A stretch of DNA of 64,000 bases from Anaerotruncus sp. (GTDB lineage: Bacteria > Bacillota > Clostridia > Oscillospirales > Ruminococcaceae): NCBI GenBank assembly GCA_021770005.1, contig JAETRV010000003.1, forward strand, positions 1 to 64,000, written 5' to 3'. Within the stretch, counting starts at the first letter, position 1; every line of letters begins with the position of its first letter. Shown here one piece after another: positions 1 to 8,703 of this stretch. Both the position numbers and the translations under genes were made by a program. The notes under the pieces were generated by a model. That model did not search any database, was not told the origin of the DNA, and saw only the letters and a program-made list of their open reading frames with translations.

Positions 1-115
1 CGGGGGAGTTCTCACAAGAGGGGGGCACTGCCGCCCCTCTTGTGGGGCGCATCCTGTCCGAGCGTCGCGCTTTGCGCGCTCCGGGCTGAAAGCCCGGGCA
101 GCGAGGGCGTTGTTT

Positions 116-280
116 TAGGGCTTGTTTGAAAATAGAGAAATCGACGGATGTTTCGTAAAAAGGGAGCGGATGCAAGGAAAAAAGCGCAGGAATACTGGAT
201 GTATTCCGAGCATTTTTGACGCAGCAGACGCCGCTTTTTGTAGAAAAAGACGGTGATTTCGATTTTGCAAACAGCCCCTA
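116..280. repeat. MITE-like element with terminal inverted repeats
   Basis: The ends are imperfect inverted repeats: TAGGGCTTGTTTGAAAAT at the left, and TAGGGGCTGTTTGCAAAAT reading inward from the right. The similarity extends into GAxAAATC on both sides, about 25 bases in all. A perfect internal hairpin GGAATAC-TGGAT-GTATTCC lies at 189-207. At 165 bases there is no room for a transposase. No clear target-site duplication is visible. The AGGGGCTGTTT end motif also occurs in other intergenic spaces of this window (near 24082 and 46146). Confidence 0.5.
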
Positions 281-325
281 GTCTGGAACCCAAAACAACA
301 TGCGCCCAGAGCCCCTGTTTCCATA

Positions 326-367
326 GAAAAAAGGGGACCCAGCGGATTCCGTCCGGGTCCCCTTTTT
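326..367 (-). terminator. Rho-independent terminator of the ABC importer operon
   Basis: A stem of AAAAAGGGGACCC against GGGTCCCCTTTTT surrounds a 14-base loop. On the minus strand it ends in a run of T. It starts 17 bases after the stop codon of the last permease gene. Confidence 0.85.
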
Positions 368-384
368 GGAGCCTTCTTTTCGGG

Positions 385-1374
385 TCAGGCGTTTGCGCGC
401 GACTTATAGCTATCCAGCACCGCGGCAAACAGGGTGATCCCTCCGGTAAACACGAGCTGCCAGAACGAGTTGATCCCCTCGCTGTTCAGCCCGTTACGGA
501 TCATTGCGACCAGAAAAACACCGATAAAGGTACCGACGACACTTCCCTGTCCGCCTTTCAGGCTGGTCCCGCCGATGACCGCAGCCGCGACGCATTCGGT
601 ATGCAGCAGCTCTGCGGTGCCGGAGCGGGCCGCGCCCATCCGCGACATCAGCATCATCGCCGCAATCGCTGCCGAGACGGCCGAAATCATATAGCAGGCG
701 ATCTTGACCCTCTTTACGTTGATCCCCATGACCTGTGCCGCAATGGGGTTGCCGCCGCAGGCGTAGACCTTGCGCCCGAACGAGGTGCAGTGCAGCACAT
801 AAAGCCCGAGCAGCATAATCAGCAGCGCAATCCAGGTCAGGTTGGAGATGCCGAACGTCTTGGTCCATGCGAACTGGGTATAGGCGCGGGGAAGCCCATA
901 TTGGGTCTCCTGTTTGGTGTAGTAGGCCACGATGCCGCGCACCACATAGCCGGTTGCTATCGTCCCGATGAACGGGGGCAGGCCAATGATGACGACAAAC
1001 AGGCCGTTGAAAAATCCAATCAGCAGGGCGAACGCCAGCATCATCAGCATCGACATGGGGATATTCCCGGTCGACGAGAGGTACAGGGTCGCAACCACGC
1101 TGGAAAAGGCAATCTGGGAGCCGACTGACATATCGTTGTTGCCGCTGACAAGCACAAACGTGATCCCCACCGCACAGACCAGATAGTAGGCTGACTGTTC
1201 AAACACGTTGACCATATTGCGGGCAGTGAGAAAATCCGGGTTGATGATCGCAAAGGTTGCGAAGATCGCGATAATCGCGAGATACAGGCCGCAGTTAAGC
1301 ATCAGTTTCTGTGGTGTCAGCCAATCACGGGAAAACAGAAGCCGCCGGGCCGGCTGGGCGGTAGTTCTTTCCAT
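385..1374 (-). CDS. Sugar-type ABC transporter permease (RbsC/BPD_transp_2 family), second copy
   Basis: Integral membrane permease of 329 residues, normal for the RbsC/AraH family. It would form the channel of an ABC importer together with the permease at 2598-3584. It is strongly hydrophobic with about eight to ten membrane segments. It carries the family-typical segment near VSGNNDMSVGSQIAFSSV and the conserved stretch VIGGTSLKGGQGSVVGTFIG in the C-terminal half. The start is set at the ATG behind AAGGAGG, not 11 codons upstream. It is the last gene of the operon, 109 bases after the binding-protein gene. Two different permeases suggest a heterodimeric channel. The substrate cannot be read from the sequence; sugars are typical of the family. 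Confidence 0.88.
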   Translation of the reverse strand: MERTTAQPARRLLFSRDWLTPQKLMLNCGLYLAIIAIFATFAIINPDFLTARNMVNVFEQSAYYLVCAVGITFVLVSGNNDMSVGSQIAFSSVVATLYLSSTGNIPMSMLMMLAFALLIGFFNGLFVVIIGLPPFIGTIATGYVVRGIVAYYTKQETQYGLPRAYTQFAWTKTFGISNLTWIALLIMLLGLYVLHCTSFGRKVYACGGNPIAAQVMGINVKRVKIACYMISAVSAAIAAMMLMSRMGAARSGTAELLHTECVAAAVIGGTSLKGGQGSVVGTFIGVFLVAMIRNGLNSEGINSFWQLVFTGGITLFAAVLDSYKSRANA

Positions 1375-1483
1375 GCCGAAACCTCCTTCGTGCTGTCTGC
1401 ACAGCAAGATTCACCCGTTCCGGAAGCCGGCGGCGGATAGCGCCGCCGGCCCTGAGCAGGGGACTGGACACTCTGCCGCTCAA

Positions 1484-2569
1484 TTATGCGGGAGGAAGCG
1501 CCCACAGCAGATTCTCCTTCTGGAGATAGTCCACATTGTGCCGGGTGACGATCATGGTCGGGAGCTTGTTGTTCTGGCCCGCTACCGAGGTGTCACCGTT
1601 GAAATAGTCCTGGCAGACCTGGAGCACGTCGCTTGCAAACAGGTCGAAACGCTGGTTTGCGACGATATCGTTCTCGCCTGCCTGGATGCCCTTGACAACG
1701 CTCGAGATACCGTCAACCGACGCGACGATGACATGGCGCGGATCCTCGGGCGGGAAGAGCATGTTCAGCTCTTTAAGTGCGGAGACGACCGGTGCGACCT
1801 GGTTATCGCCCACGACGAAGATGGCTTTGATGTTCGGATTGGTCTTGAAGCCGTCCAGCACCGCGTTGTAAACCTTCTCGATGTTGGACTCGACGCTCGG
1901 CTCGCCGACGACCTTGAGGTGCGGCCAGTAGGCCAGCTCATCGTTGAGGCCGGACATACGGTCACGGACCGCAGAAGAGGTCATGTTGCCGACGCACTTG
2001 AGTACTTCCACCGAGCCCTCGGCTGCGGGATTGCCATCCGCATCGGTCATGGTCATCATCGCGATCGAACGCGCGACGTCACGCCCACAGCAGACGTTGT
2101 CGGTTTCCAGGGTGAAGTAGATGTCCGCGCTGATCCGGCGGTCAACCGCGATCACCGGGATGCCTTGCGCCATGATGTTCTCGACCACCGGCGCGATCCC
2201 ATCCGGGTCCACCGAGTTGCAGATAATCAGGTCACAGTTCTGGTTTGCAAGGTCCTGAAGCTGGTCGATCTGACGTTCCAGGTTGCCCTCCGCCTGGAGC
2301 AGGATCAGTTCGTCAATCCCGTACTCCTTGTAGTGGTCCTGGTAGTTCTGGACCAACACCTGGGTCGCTTCCGCCGCGAGGCTGGACCAGCAGATACCGA
2401 CGATGTTTTTGCCGTCGTCGATGTTGGGGTTTTTGACCGCCCCGGCCGCTGCGCCGGAGCTGCCGCCCTGTGGTGCGGGGGCGCTGCTGCCGGAGCTTCC
2501 GGAGCAGGCTGTGAGCAAGAATGTGGCTGCGAGCGCGAGCGCTCCCATTTTCAGCAGATTCCGTTTCAT
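1484..2569 (-). CDS. Sugar-type ABC transporter substrate-binding lipoprotein (RbsB/Peripla_BP_4 family)
   Basis: Extracellular solute-binding protein of 361 residues. The N-terminus is a lipoprotein signal peptide: a short basic region, a hydrophobic core and the lipobox LLTAC, with Cys22 as lipid anchor. A Ser/Gly/Ala/Pro-rich linker follows. The body reads as a two-lobed periplasmic-binding fold of the ribose/galactose type, with LIICNSVDPDGIAPVVENIM and a later segment containing IKAIFVVGDNQ. It lies between the two permease genes with a clear GAGGG RBS. The binding-pocket residues cannot be used to name the ligand by eye. Because of the neighbouring enzymes I doubt that it is ribose. Confidence 0.88.
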   Translation of the reverse strand: MKRNLLKMGALALAATFLLTACSGSSGSSAPAPQGGSSGAAAGAVKNPNIDDGKNIVGICWSSLAAEATQVLVQNYQDHYKEYGIDELILLQAEGNLERQIDQLQDLANQNCDLIICNSVDPDGIAPVVENIMAQGIPVIAVDRRISADIYFTLETDNVCCGRDVARSIAMMTMTDADGNPAAEGSVEVLKCVGNMTSSAVRDRMSGLNDELAYWPHLKVVGEPSVESNIEKVYNAVLDGFKTNPNIKAIFVVGDNQVAPVVSALKELNMLFPPEDPRHVIVASVDGISSVVKGIQAGENDIVANQRFDLFASDVLQVCQDYFNGDTSVAGQNNKLPTMIVTRHNVDYLQKENLLWALPPA

Positions 2570-2597
2570 AATTGTCCCTCCATTTTTATTTCTCGGT

Positions 2598-3584
2598 TCA
2601 GGAATTCCTGTCCGTTGCGAGACGCATCTCCCGTTCGCGTTTCTCCTGGTATTTTTTCAGCAGGTCCATGCTGACGGTGAAGAGCACGACACCGCCCCAG
2701 AAGACGTTGTAAAGGTAGATCGAGACATTGAACATCCGCAGGAGCTGGTCCATCGAGGCGATGACGAACACCCCGAGCAGGGTGCCGATGATGTTGCCGC
2801 TGCCGCCCAGCATACTGGTGCCGCCAACGACCACCGCCGCCATGCAGGAAAACTCCATCTGCGCGCCCATCCCGAACTGTGCCCCGCCGATCCGCGAGAC
2901 ATTGATCGTCCCCGCCAGCCCGCAGAGCGCACCAGTGACCAGGAAGGTGATCTCCCGGATGCGGAAGACGTTGACGCCCGAAGCGGCGATTGCGTCCGAA
3001 TTGTTGCCGATTGCATAGACATACCGTCCGAACCGGGTGTGGTTCATGACCACCACGCTGATGAGGAAGAGCAGCAGGAAGATGATCACGCTGATCGGGA
3101 TGTTGAACAGCCGGCTCTGCCCGAGCTTGGAAAAGGCGTCCGGCATCTTGATGACCGAGTCCCGCCCGATGATGATCGACGCCAACCCGTTGCAGACCTG
3201 CTGCATCGCGAGGGTGGTAATCATCGAGGGGAGCCCGAGCTTGACAATCGCATAGCCGTTGAACGCGCTGACCAGCATACAGACGATCATCGAGCAGAGC
3301 AGGCCCAGCAGCATACTTTCGGTCGCCTGGTAGACGCGTACCACCAGCACGCCGCCGAGGTATATCTGTGCGCCGACCGAAACGTCGGTCACGCCGGTGA
3401 GGATCAGCATGGTCATGCCGATTGCGGCCAACCCCCAGATCGCGGCCTGTGAGCCGAGCGACATCAGGTTGGAGATGGTGAAGAACACCGGCATCTTGAT
3501 CAGCACAAAGACTGCCAACAGCGCGATCAGGATCGGGGTCGCATTTTTGAACACAAGGCTTTTCACCCGATTGATTCCGCTCAT
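2598..3584 (-). CDS. Sugar-type ABC transporter permease (RbsC family), first copy
   Basis: Membrane permease of 328 residues from the same family as the protein at 385-1374, but clearly diverged from it. Recognisable stretches are ILTGVTDVSVGAQIYLGG near residue 70 and VVGGTSMLGGSGNIIGTLLG in the C-terminal half. The chosen ATG (3584) has GGGAGGG eight bases upstream. It overlaps the stop codon of the ATPase gene as ATGA, so the two are translationally coupled. With the second permease it should form the transmembrane pair served by the ATPase at 3581-5095. Confidence 0.88.
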   Translation of the reverse strand: MSGINRVKSLVFKNATPILIALLAVFVLIKMPVFFTISNLMSLGSQAAIWGLAAIGMTMLILTGVTDVSVGAQIYLGGVLVVRVYQATESMLLGLLCSMIVCMLVSAFNGYAIVKLGLPSMITTLAMQQVCNGLASIIIGRDSVIKMPDAFSKLGQSRLFNIPISVIIFLLLFLISVVVMNHTRFGRYVYAIGNNSDAIAASGVNVFRIREITFLVTGALCGLAGTINVSRIGGAQFGMGAQMEFSCMAAVVVGGTSMLGGSGNIIGTLLGVFVIASMDQLLRMFNVSIYLYNVFWGGVVLFTVSMDLLKKYQEKREREMRLATDRNS

Positions 3585-5095
3585 ACCGTTTTCCCTCCCA
3601 TACATAAGCCGACGAGTTTTTCCTGTGTGGCCTCCTCACGGTTAAATTCTCCGATGATCTCGCCGTCCCGCATGACCAAAATGCGGTGGCACATACCGAG
3701 CATCTCGGATTCCTCGCAGGAGATCATGATGACCGAAAGGCCGTTGCTCACCATCTCGGTGATGAGTTCATAGATTTCCGCCTTTGCCCCGACATCGACG
3801 CCGCGGGTCGGCTCGTCGAGGATCAGCACCTTGGATTCGGTCATGAACCACTTGGACAGAACCACCTTCTGCTGGTTGCCGCCCGAGAGGGTGCCCGAGC
3901 GCTGTTCCGGCCCGGTCGCCTTGATGAGGAACCGGCTGAACGCGTCCTTGACCAGCCCCATCTCCTTTTTGCGGCGGACATAGCCCGCCCCCGGCACGCT
4001 GATCCGGTCGAGGATCGGGAAGGTCAGGTTGCGGCGGATGTCCATCTTGAGCACGAGCCCTTCTTCCCGGCGGTTCTCGGTCAAAAAGCTGATCCCGTTT
4101 TTCATCGCCCGGTGCGGGGAGCCCAGTTTGACCTTGTTCCCCTCGATGTAGATTTCCCCCGAGGCGAGATAGTCCAGCCCGAAAATCGCCCGCGCGGTCT
4201 CCGAGCGTCCCGCGCCCACCAAGCCGAACAGGCCGAGGATTTCCCCTTTGCGCAGGCTGAACGAGACCCCCGCCAGCTTGCGGTTGACGAGGTCTTTCAC
4301 CTCGAGCACCTTGGGGGCGTCCTCCCCGGGCGCGGGCGGGAGCTGGGGGAAATACTGTTCCAGCTTGCGCCCGATAATCAGGCTGACCAGCTCGTCGTTG
4401 GTCGCGACCTTGGTGTCCAGCGTGCCGACATTCTCGCCGTTGCGCAGGACGGTCACCTTATCGCAGATTTCAAAAATCTCGTCCGATTTGTGCGAGATAT
4501 AGATGATGCACGCCCCGCCCGCTTTGAGCTTGCGGATGATCTCGAAAAGAATACGGGTTTCGCGGTTGGTCAGCGAGGAGGTCGGCTCGTCAAAGATCAG
4601 GATTTTCGCGTCGAGCGAGAGCGCCTTCGCAATCTCGACCTGCTGCTGTTCCGCGATGCTCAGTTCCCCGAGGCGGGTGGTCGGGTCGACACTCAGCCCC
4701 ACCTCGTCGAGATACTTTTTCGCCATCTCGTTTTTCTTCTTGTCGTCCACAAGGCGGAACGGGCCTTTGACCGGCAGATTGGAGATCATGATATTCTCCG
4801 CCACGCTGCGCAGATCGAACAGCTTTAGCTCCTGATGAATGAACGCGATCCCCGCGCGCTCCGCCGCCTTGGTGTCGTGGATCTGGACCTCCTGCCCGTT
4901 GATGCAGATGCGCCCGGAATCCTTGGTATAAAGCCCGCCAAGCACGTTCATCAGGGTGGACTTGCCCGCGCCGTTGCCGCCGAGCAACCCGTGTACCTCC
5001 CCGGCTGCCGCCGAAAAGCTGACCCCTTTCAGGACTTCCACCCCATAGAAACTCTTGTGGATGTCCTCAATTACCAGATAATCCATGTTCGCCAT
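3581..5095 (-). CDS. Sugar-type ABC transporter ATP-binding protein with two nucleotide-binding domains (RbsA/MglA family)
   Basis: Cytoplasmic ATPase of 504 residues with the duplicated architecture typical of CUT2-class importers. The first domain has Walker A GGNGAGKST near residue 40, signature LSIAEQQQVEIAKAL and Walker B ILIFDEPTSSL. The second has a degenerate Walker A (GLVGAGRSE), signature LSGGNQQKVVLSKW and Walker B VLILDEPTRGVD. A degenerate second Walker A is usual in this family. The start is the ATG behind GAGGG rather than a GTG six codons earlier. It lies between the ureidoglycolate lyase-like gene (14 bases upstream) and the first permease (4-base overlap). Confidence 0.92.
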   Translation of the reverse strand: MANMDYLVIEDIHKSFYGVEVLKGVSFSAAAGEVHGLLGGNGAGKSTLMNVLGGLYTKDSGRICINGQEVQIHDTKAAERAGIAFIHQELKLFDLRSVAENIMISNLPVKGPFRLVDDKKKNEMAKKYLDEVGLSVDPTTRLGELSIAEQQQVEIAKALSLDAKILIFDEPTSSLTNRETRILFEIIRKLKAGGACIIYISHKSDEIFEICDKVTVLRNGENVGTLDTKVATNDELVSLIIGRKLEQYFPQLPPAPGEDAPKVLEVKDLVNRKLAGVSFSLRKGEILGLFGLVGAGRSETARAIFGLDYLASGEIYIEGNKVKLGSPHRAMKNGISFLTENRREEGLVLKMDIRRNLTFPILDRISVPGAGYVRRKKEMGLVKDAFSRFLIKATGPEQRSGTLSGGNQQKVVLSKWFMTESKVLILDEPTRGVDVGAKAEIYELITEMVSNGLSVIMISCEESEMLGMCHRILVMRDGEIIGEFNREEATQEKLVGLCMGGKTV

Positions 5096-5109
5096 CGTCC
5101 AACCCTCTT

Positions 5110-5616
5110 TCACAGGACAACCTGTACAACCTCCCCGGAGGGCAGGGACTGTACGTCCAGATCGTATTTCTGGGTATCCTCCGCAAAACTACAGATGATC
5201 GAGGTTTCGTTTTCGAGCGGCATGGGGGTCCAATGCCAGACCTCCTTGCCAACGACCACCGCCTGTTTTTCGGTAATCAGGAACGCCTCCGCCTTCTGGT
5301 AGTCGGGCTGATCCTTGCCGTCCACCTGCTTGTTGGGACAGAAGACGATCACGATCGGTCCGGTCAGCGGGGTCATGAACTCCTCGGTCTTGAAATGCCG
5401 TTCCATATTGACGGTCCGGAACGGGCGCTTGAAAAAGGTCGAAACCCCGATCTGGAAGATACCCGAATCGCACTGATAAAGGCTCAGTTTCGGCCAGAAG
5501 TTGAACCGGTCGGTGGGACGGTCGGGGTTGCCGTCGGTGGGGATACAGATTGCGGTCCCGTAGGGGGCAAACGCTTCCCTTGTCAGAGGCTGCGCCTGTA
5601 TGTTCAGAACGCTCAT
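5110..5616 (-). CDS. Ureidoglycolate lyase-family protein (AllA-like), copy 1
   Basis: Small cupin-like protein of 168 residues, the usual length for the AllA family, which cleaves ureidoglycolate to glyoxylate and urea. Visible family features are EAFAPYGT near the N-terminus, NMERHFKTEEFMTPLTG in the middle and the closing motif VWHWTPMP. It is clearly paralogous to the product of 10083-10595, sharing YQCDSGIFQIG and AEAFLI, among others. It is encoded between the amidase genes and the importer in one operon. The exact lyase substrate is inference, because related cupins act on other small acids. Confidence 0.75.
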   Translation of the reverse strand: MSVLNIQAQPLTREAFAPYGTAICIPTDGNPDRPTDRFNFWPKLSLYQCDSGIFQIGVSTFFKRPFRTVNMERHFKTEEFMTPLTGPIVIVFCPNKQVDGKDQPDYQKAEAFLITEKQAVVVGKEVWHWTPMPLENETSIICSFAEDTQKYDLDVQSLPSGEVVQVVL

Positions 5617-5643
5617 AATGGTGTCTCTCCTTTCGTTGCCAGG

Positions 5644-6612
5644 TCAAGCCTGATCGGTATACTTTTTCAGGAAACGCCGGTTGATCCTGCACAGGCAGCA
5701 CATCTCGTTGCCCACGCGCACCTCGCCCGCGAGGTTCAGCAGCATATAGCCGTCACACTGGGCGATCCCAAATTCCCGTTCCATCCGGCGCACCAGGTCG
5801 GTGTAACCCATCTTCATGGCTGCGGTCAGGTCGGAGCAGTTGGGCAGGCCGATCGAACCGATCCATTCGTCGGTGTTGACCTGCGGGCAACCGACGTAAT
5901 GCGCCTCTTCGCGGGAGAGCAGAGCCACGCGGACCTTGACGGTCCCTTGGCATTCAAGCGCGCAGCCGGTGATCTCGCCGTCGCCCTGGCAGGCGTGCAC
6001 ATCGCCGATCGAGAGCAGCCCGCCCTCCACATTGACCGGGAGCACCACCGTGGCGCCCGGGCGGACGTCCGGCAGGTCGATATTGCCGCACCATTCCGAG
6101 CCCTGGTAGAACGAAGCGCGCCGGTCATACTTGGGCGCCACCCCGATCGAGCCGACAAACGGGGACAGCGGAAGCTCCAGATGCGCGCCCGGCTCCTCGA
6201 GCTTCATGGTGATCTTCCCGTCCTCGAACGGGCAGATGCGGGTTTTTGCTTCAAGCGGCTCCTGGAAGGTGCCGAGTACATCTTCCAGCACGCCCACGCC
6301 GCTCTGGATCGAGGTGTAGCCGCCCTGGAATTCCAGCCCGGGGGTGACTTCGAGGATTTCCACCGCGAGGCAGTCCCCCTCCTTCGCCCCCTCGACATAG
6401 ACCGGGCCGGTCACCGGGTTGCAGCCGCCGGCTGCCTCGTAAATCTTCTCAAATTCCGGCCAGAGGTCGGTCTCCTTGCGGATCAGGCCGCAGTTGGCGT
6501 CCTCGGTCTCAAAGATCACGGTATCGCCCGACTGGATGACCACTGCCGGCGGTGTCTTTTTCTCATAGGAAAATTGCTTCTGCTCGATACCGAGCTTCAC
6601 TGTTTTACTCAA
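5644..6612 (-). CDS. Acetamidase/formamidase family protein, paralogue 1
   Basis: Predicted amidase of the FmdA/AmdA family (322 residues), which hydrolyses short amides to acid and ammonia. Hallmarks are SGDTVIFETEDANC near the N-terminus, NPVTGPVYVEGAKEGD and GDVHACQGDGEITGCALEC. I place the start at a TTG (6612) with AAAGGGAG upstream. This aligns the N-terminus (LSKTVKLGIEQ) with the two paralogues and removes eight unsupported residues. It is the third of three tandem paralogues in transcription order, 27 bases upstream of the lyase-like gene. The specific amide is not evident. Confidence 0.85.
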   Translation of the reverse strand: MSKTVKLGIEQKQFSYEKKTPPAVVIQSGDTVIFETEDANCGLIRKETDLWPEFEKIYEAAGGCNPVTGPVYVEGAKEGDCLAVEILEVTPGLEFQGGYTSIQSGVGVLEDVLGTFQEPLEAKTRICPFEDGKITMKLEEPGAHLELPLSPFVGSIGVAPKYDRRASFYQGSEWCGNIDLPDVRPGATVVLPVNVEGGLLSIGDVHACQGDGEITGCALECQGTVKVRVALLSREEAHYVGCPQVNTDEWIGSIGLPNCSDLTAAMKMGYTDLVRRMEREFGIAQCDGYMLLNLAGEVRVGNEMCCLCRINRRFLKKYTDQA

Positions 6613-6640
6613 GTCTGACACACTCCCTTTCTCCACCGGC

Positions 6641-7606
6641 TTATTTCAGGCGGTATTTTTCCAACAGTTTGCGGTCGATCCGGCAGACGCAGCTCCCCCC
6701 GTTGCCGACCCGCATCTTCCCCGCCAGGTTCAGGATCATATAGCCGTCACAGAGCGGGATGCCGTATTCCAGCTCCATCCGCTTGGCAAGCTCGACATAG
6801 CCGTTGACCATCGCGTTGGTCAGACGCCCGCGGTTGGCGATCGAGATCACCCCGATCCACTCGTCGTTATCCACCTGCGGCCAGGTGAGATAGGTGGACT
6901 GCTCCTTCGGGATCAGGCGGACGGTCGCCTCAATAATCCCCTGGCACTCGAGCGCACAACCGGTGATCTCACCGTCGCCCTGCACGCCGTGTACATCCCC
7001 CATCGAGAGGAGCGCGCCTTCTACATGGACCGGCAGCAGGACGGTCGAACCGACCTTGACATCCGGGCAGTCGACGTTGCCGCACCACTCGCGGCCCTTG
7101 TAAAACGAGGCGCGCCGGTCATATTTGGGGGCCACCCCTATGGTGCCGACAAACGGCGCGACCGGAATTTTGATATACTCCTCATTGTTGTCCAGCTTGT
7201 AGATGATCTCATCGTTCTCGATCTTGAGGATCCGCGTTTTCGCGCCCAGCGGCTTCTGGATCGTGCCGTTGATGTCCTCGAGCGAGCCGACGCCGCTCTG
7301 AATCGAGGTATAGCCGCCGCCCCGGGCGAATCCGGGCACCACCCGTTTGATCTCGACCGCGAGGTTATCCCCCTCTTTCGCCCCTTCCACATAGATCGGG
7401 CCGGTCACCGGGTTGCAGCCTCCCGCGGTTTCGTAGATTTTCTTAAACTCGGGCCACAGGTCGGTCTCCTTGGTGATGAGGCTGCAATTCGCGTCCTCGG
7501 TCTCCAGGATCACCGTGTCCCCCGAACGAATGGTGGCAGCAGGCGGGAGATCCTTGTCAAACGCGAATTTCCTGTGCTCCATCCCTAGTTTTACAATTTG
7601 GCTCAC
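6641..7606 (-). CDS. Acetamidase/formamidase family protein, paralogue 2
   Basis: Predicted amidase of 321 residues with the same hallmark stretches as its neighbours (ILETEDANCSLITKETDLW, GPIYVEGAKEGD, GDVHGVQGDGEITGCALEC). The GTG start at 7606 sits four bases behind GGAGGGG. The longer frame would run 80 bases into the neighbouring gene, so the GTG is strongly preferred. It lies 28 bases from paralogue 1 and 34 bases from paralogue 3. Retention of three intact copies with good RBS argues for separate substrate preferences or a hetero-oligomer; both are inference. Confidence 0.85.
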   Translation of the reverse strand: MSQIVKLGMEHRKFAFDKDLPPAATIRSGDTVILETEDANCSLITKETDLWPEFKKIYETAGGCNPVTGPIYVEGAKEGDNLAVEIKRVVPGFARGGGYTSIQSGVGSLEDINGTIQKPLGAKTRILKIENDEIIYKLDNNEEYIKIPVAPFVGTIGVAPKYDRRASFYKGREWCGNVDCPDVKVGSTVLLPVHVEGALLSMGDVHGVQGDGEITGCALECQGIIEATVRLIPKEQSTYLTWPQVDNDEWIGVISIANRGRLTNAMVNGYVELAKRMELEYGIPLCDGYMILNLAGKMRVGNGGSCVCRIDRKLLEKYRLK

Positions 7607-7640
7607 CGTTTCCCCTCCATTCCAAATCGCTTTGTCTATC

Positions 7641-8603
7641 TTATTTGCGGTACCGCTCGAGCGCCTTCCGGCTGATCTTGCACAGGCAGCTTGAACCGTT
7701 GCCCACCTGCACTTCACCAATCAGGTTCAGGAGTTGGTAGCTGTCCAGCTGGTCCATGCCGTACTCCTTTTCCATCCGGCGGATCAGCTCGGTATAGCCG
7801 GTCCGGACCGCTTCGCTCAGGTTGCGGTATCCCAGGCAGGAGATTGCGCCCATCCACTCGTCGGTGTTGGCTTGCGGCCAATCGCAGTAGTGCACCTCCT
7901 CGGCGGAAACCACGTCGATCTGTACCTCCACGATCCCTTGACACTCGAGCGCGCAGCCGGTGATCTCACCGTCCCCCTGAAGCGCGTGGATATCACCGAT
8001 CGAGAAGAGCGCGCCTTCGACATGGACCGGCAGCACCACCGTGGTACCAACGCGGATATCGCAGATATCCACATTTCCGCACCAGTCCTGCCCTTGATAG
8101 AACGAGGAACGGCGGTCCTCCTTAGGCGCTACGCCGATTGTTCCAACGAATGCCCGAACCGGAAGTTTGAGGTAGTCGTCCGAATTGTGCAGCTTGAAGT
8201 GGATCTCGTCCCCCTCAATCGGGCAGATTTTGGTGCGCGGTTCCAACGGCTGCTGAAGCGAACCTTTGCAATCCTGCAACATGCCCAAGCCGGAATAGAT
8301 CGAAGTGTAGCCTCCGTTGCGGAGAAAGCCGGGTACCACCCGGAGGATTTTCACCGAGAGGCAGTCCCCCGGGTGGGCTCCCTCGACATAGACCGGCCCT
8401 GTCACCGGGTTGCAGCCGCCGCCCTTGGCGTAGAGTTTCGGGAACTCCGCCCAAAGGTCGGTCTCCTTGGTAATCAGGCTGCAATTCGCATCCTCGGTTT
8501 CAAATATGACGCGCTCCCCGGAACGGATCGTCGCAACCGGCTTCGCCTCCCGGTCGAACGCGAACTTTTTATGCTCCATCCCGATTTTTAAAATTTCTCC
8601 CAT
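7641..8603 (-). CDS. Acetamidase/formamidase family protein, paralogue 3
   Basis: Predicted amidase of 320 residues, the first of the three paralogues to be transcribed. It shows ATIRSGERVIFETEDANC, NPVTGPVYVEGAHPGD and GDIHALQGDGEITGCALEC. The ATG start (8603) has an AGGGAGG RBS. Compared with paralogues 1 and 2 it differs mainly in the central and C-terminal segments, for example VVSAEEVHYCDWP against the corresponding QSTYLTWP segment of paralogue 2. It follows the hydroxy-acid oxidase gene after 100 bases that contain no gene. Confidence 0.85.
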   Translation of the reverse strand: MGEILKIGMEHKKFAFDREAKPVATIRSGERVIFETEDANCSLITKETDLWAEFPKLYAKGGGCNPVTGPVYVEGAHPGDCLSVKILRVVPGFLRNGGYTSIYSGLGMLQDCKGSLQQPLEPRTKICPIEGDEIHFKLHNSDDYLKLPVRAFVGTIGVAPKEDRRSSFYQGQDWCGNVDICDIRVGTTVVLPVHVEGALFSIGDIHALQGDGEITGCALECQGIVEVQIDVVSAEEVHYCDWPQANTDEWMGAISCLGYRNLSEAVRTGYTELIRRMEKEYGMDQLDSYQLLNLIGEVQVGNGSSCLCKISRKALERYRK

Positions 8604-8703
8604 ACCGAACCTCCCTTTCTGTCCTGTATCTTCTCGATTTCCATTGATTGGGCCGGCTCTCAGGCCGGAGCAAAAAAATCGAGTAAAACGTTTGGGTTGG
8701 GGA
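8604..8703. other. Short spacer with a fragment of a dispersed repeat
   Basis: A 100-base gap inside the operon. It contains GCAAAAAAATCGAGTAAAAC, which matches the core of the dispersed repeat described at 24011-24083. No ORF or convincing terminator is seen. Confidence 0.4.

Larger units (their letters stand above)
1..384. other. Repeat-rich intergenic region at the window edge
   Basis: I see no credible coding sequence here. The region starts with a G/C-rich hairpin (about 14-50) with arms of the type CACAAGAGGGG/CCCCTCTTGTG. A second hairpin block at 61-98 contains CGGGCTGAAAGCCCG and resembles, in reverse, the stretch at 46264-46303. A MITE-like element follows at 116-280, then the terminator of the ABC operon at 326-367. 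Open frames on either strand are interrupted or composed of repeat sequence. Confidence 0.6.

Noticed and set aside
1208..2674. Long plus-strand open frame (488 codons) over the binding-protein and permease genes
   Set aside because: It is antisense to genes with clear motifs and RBS. Its residues are Asp/Arg/His/Val-rich without any family pattern, the usual shadow of GC-rich coding DNA.
5233..6618. Plus-strand frame of 461 codons over the lyase-like and first amidase genes
   Set aside because: Antisense shadow. No RBS, no recognisable domain, and composition typical of a reverse-frame reading.
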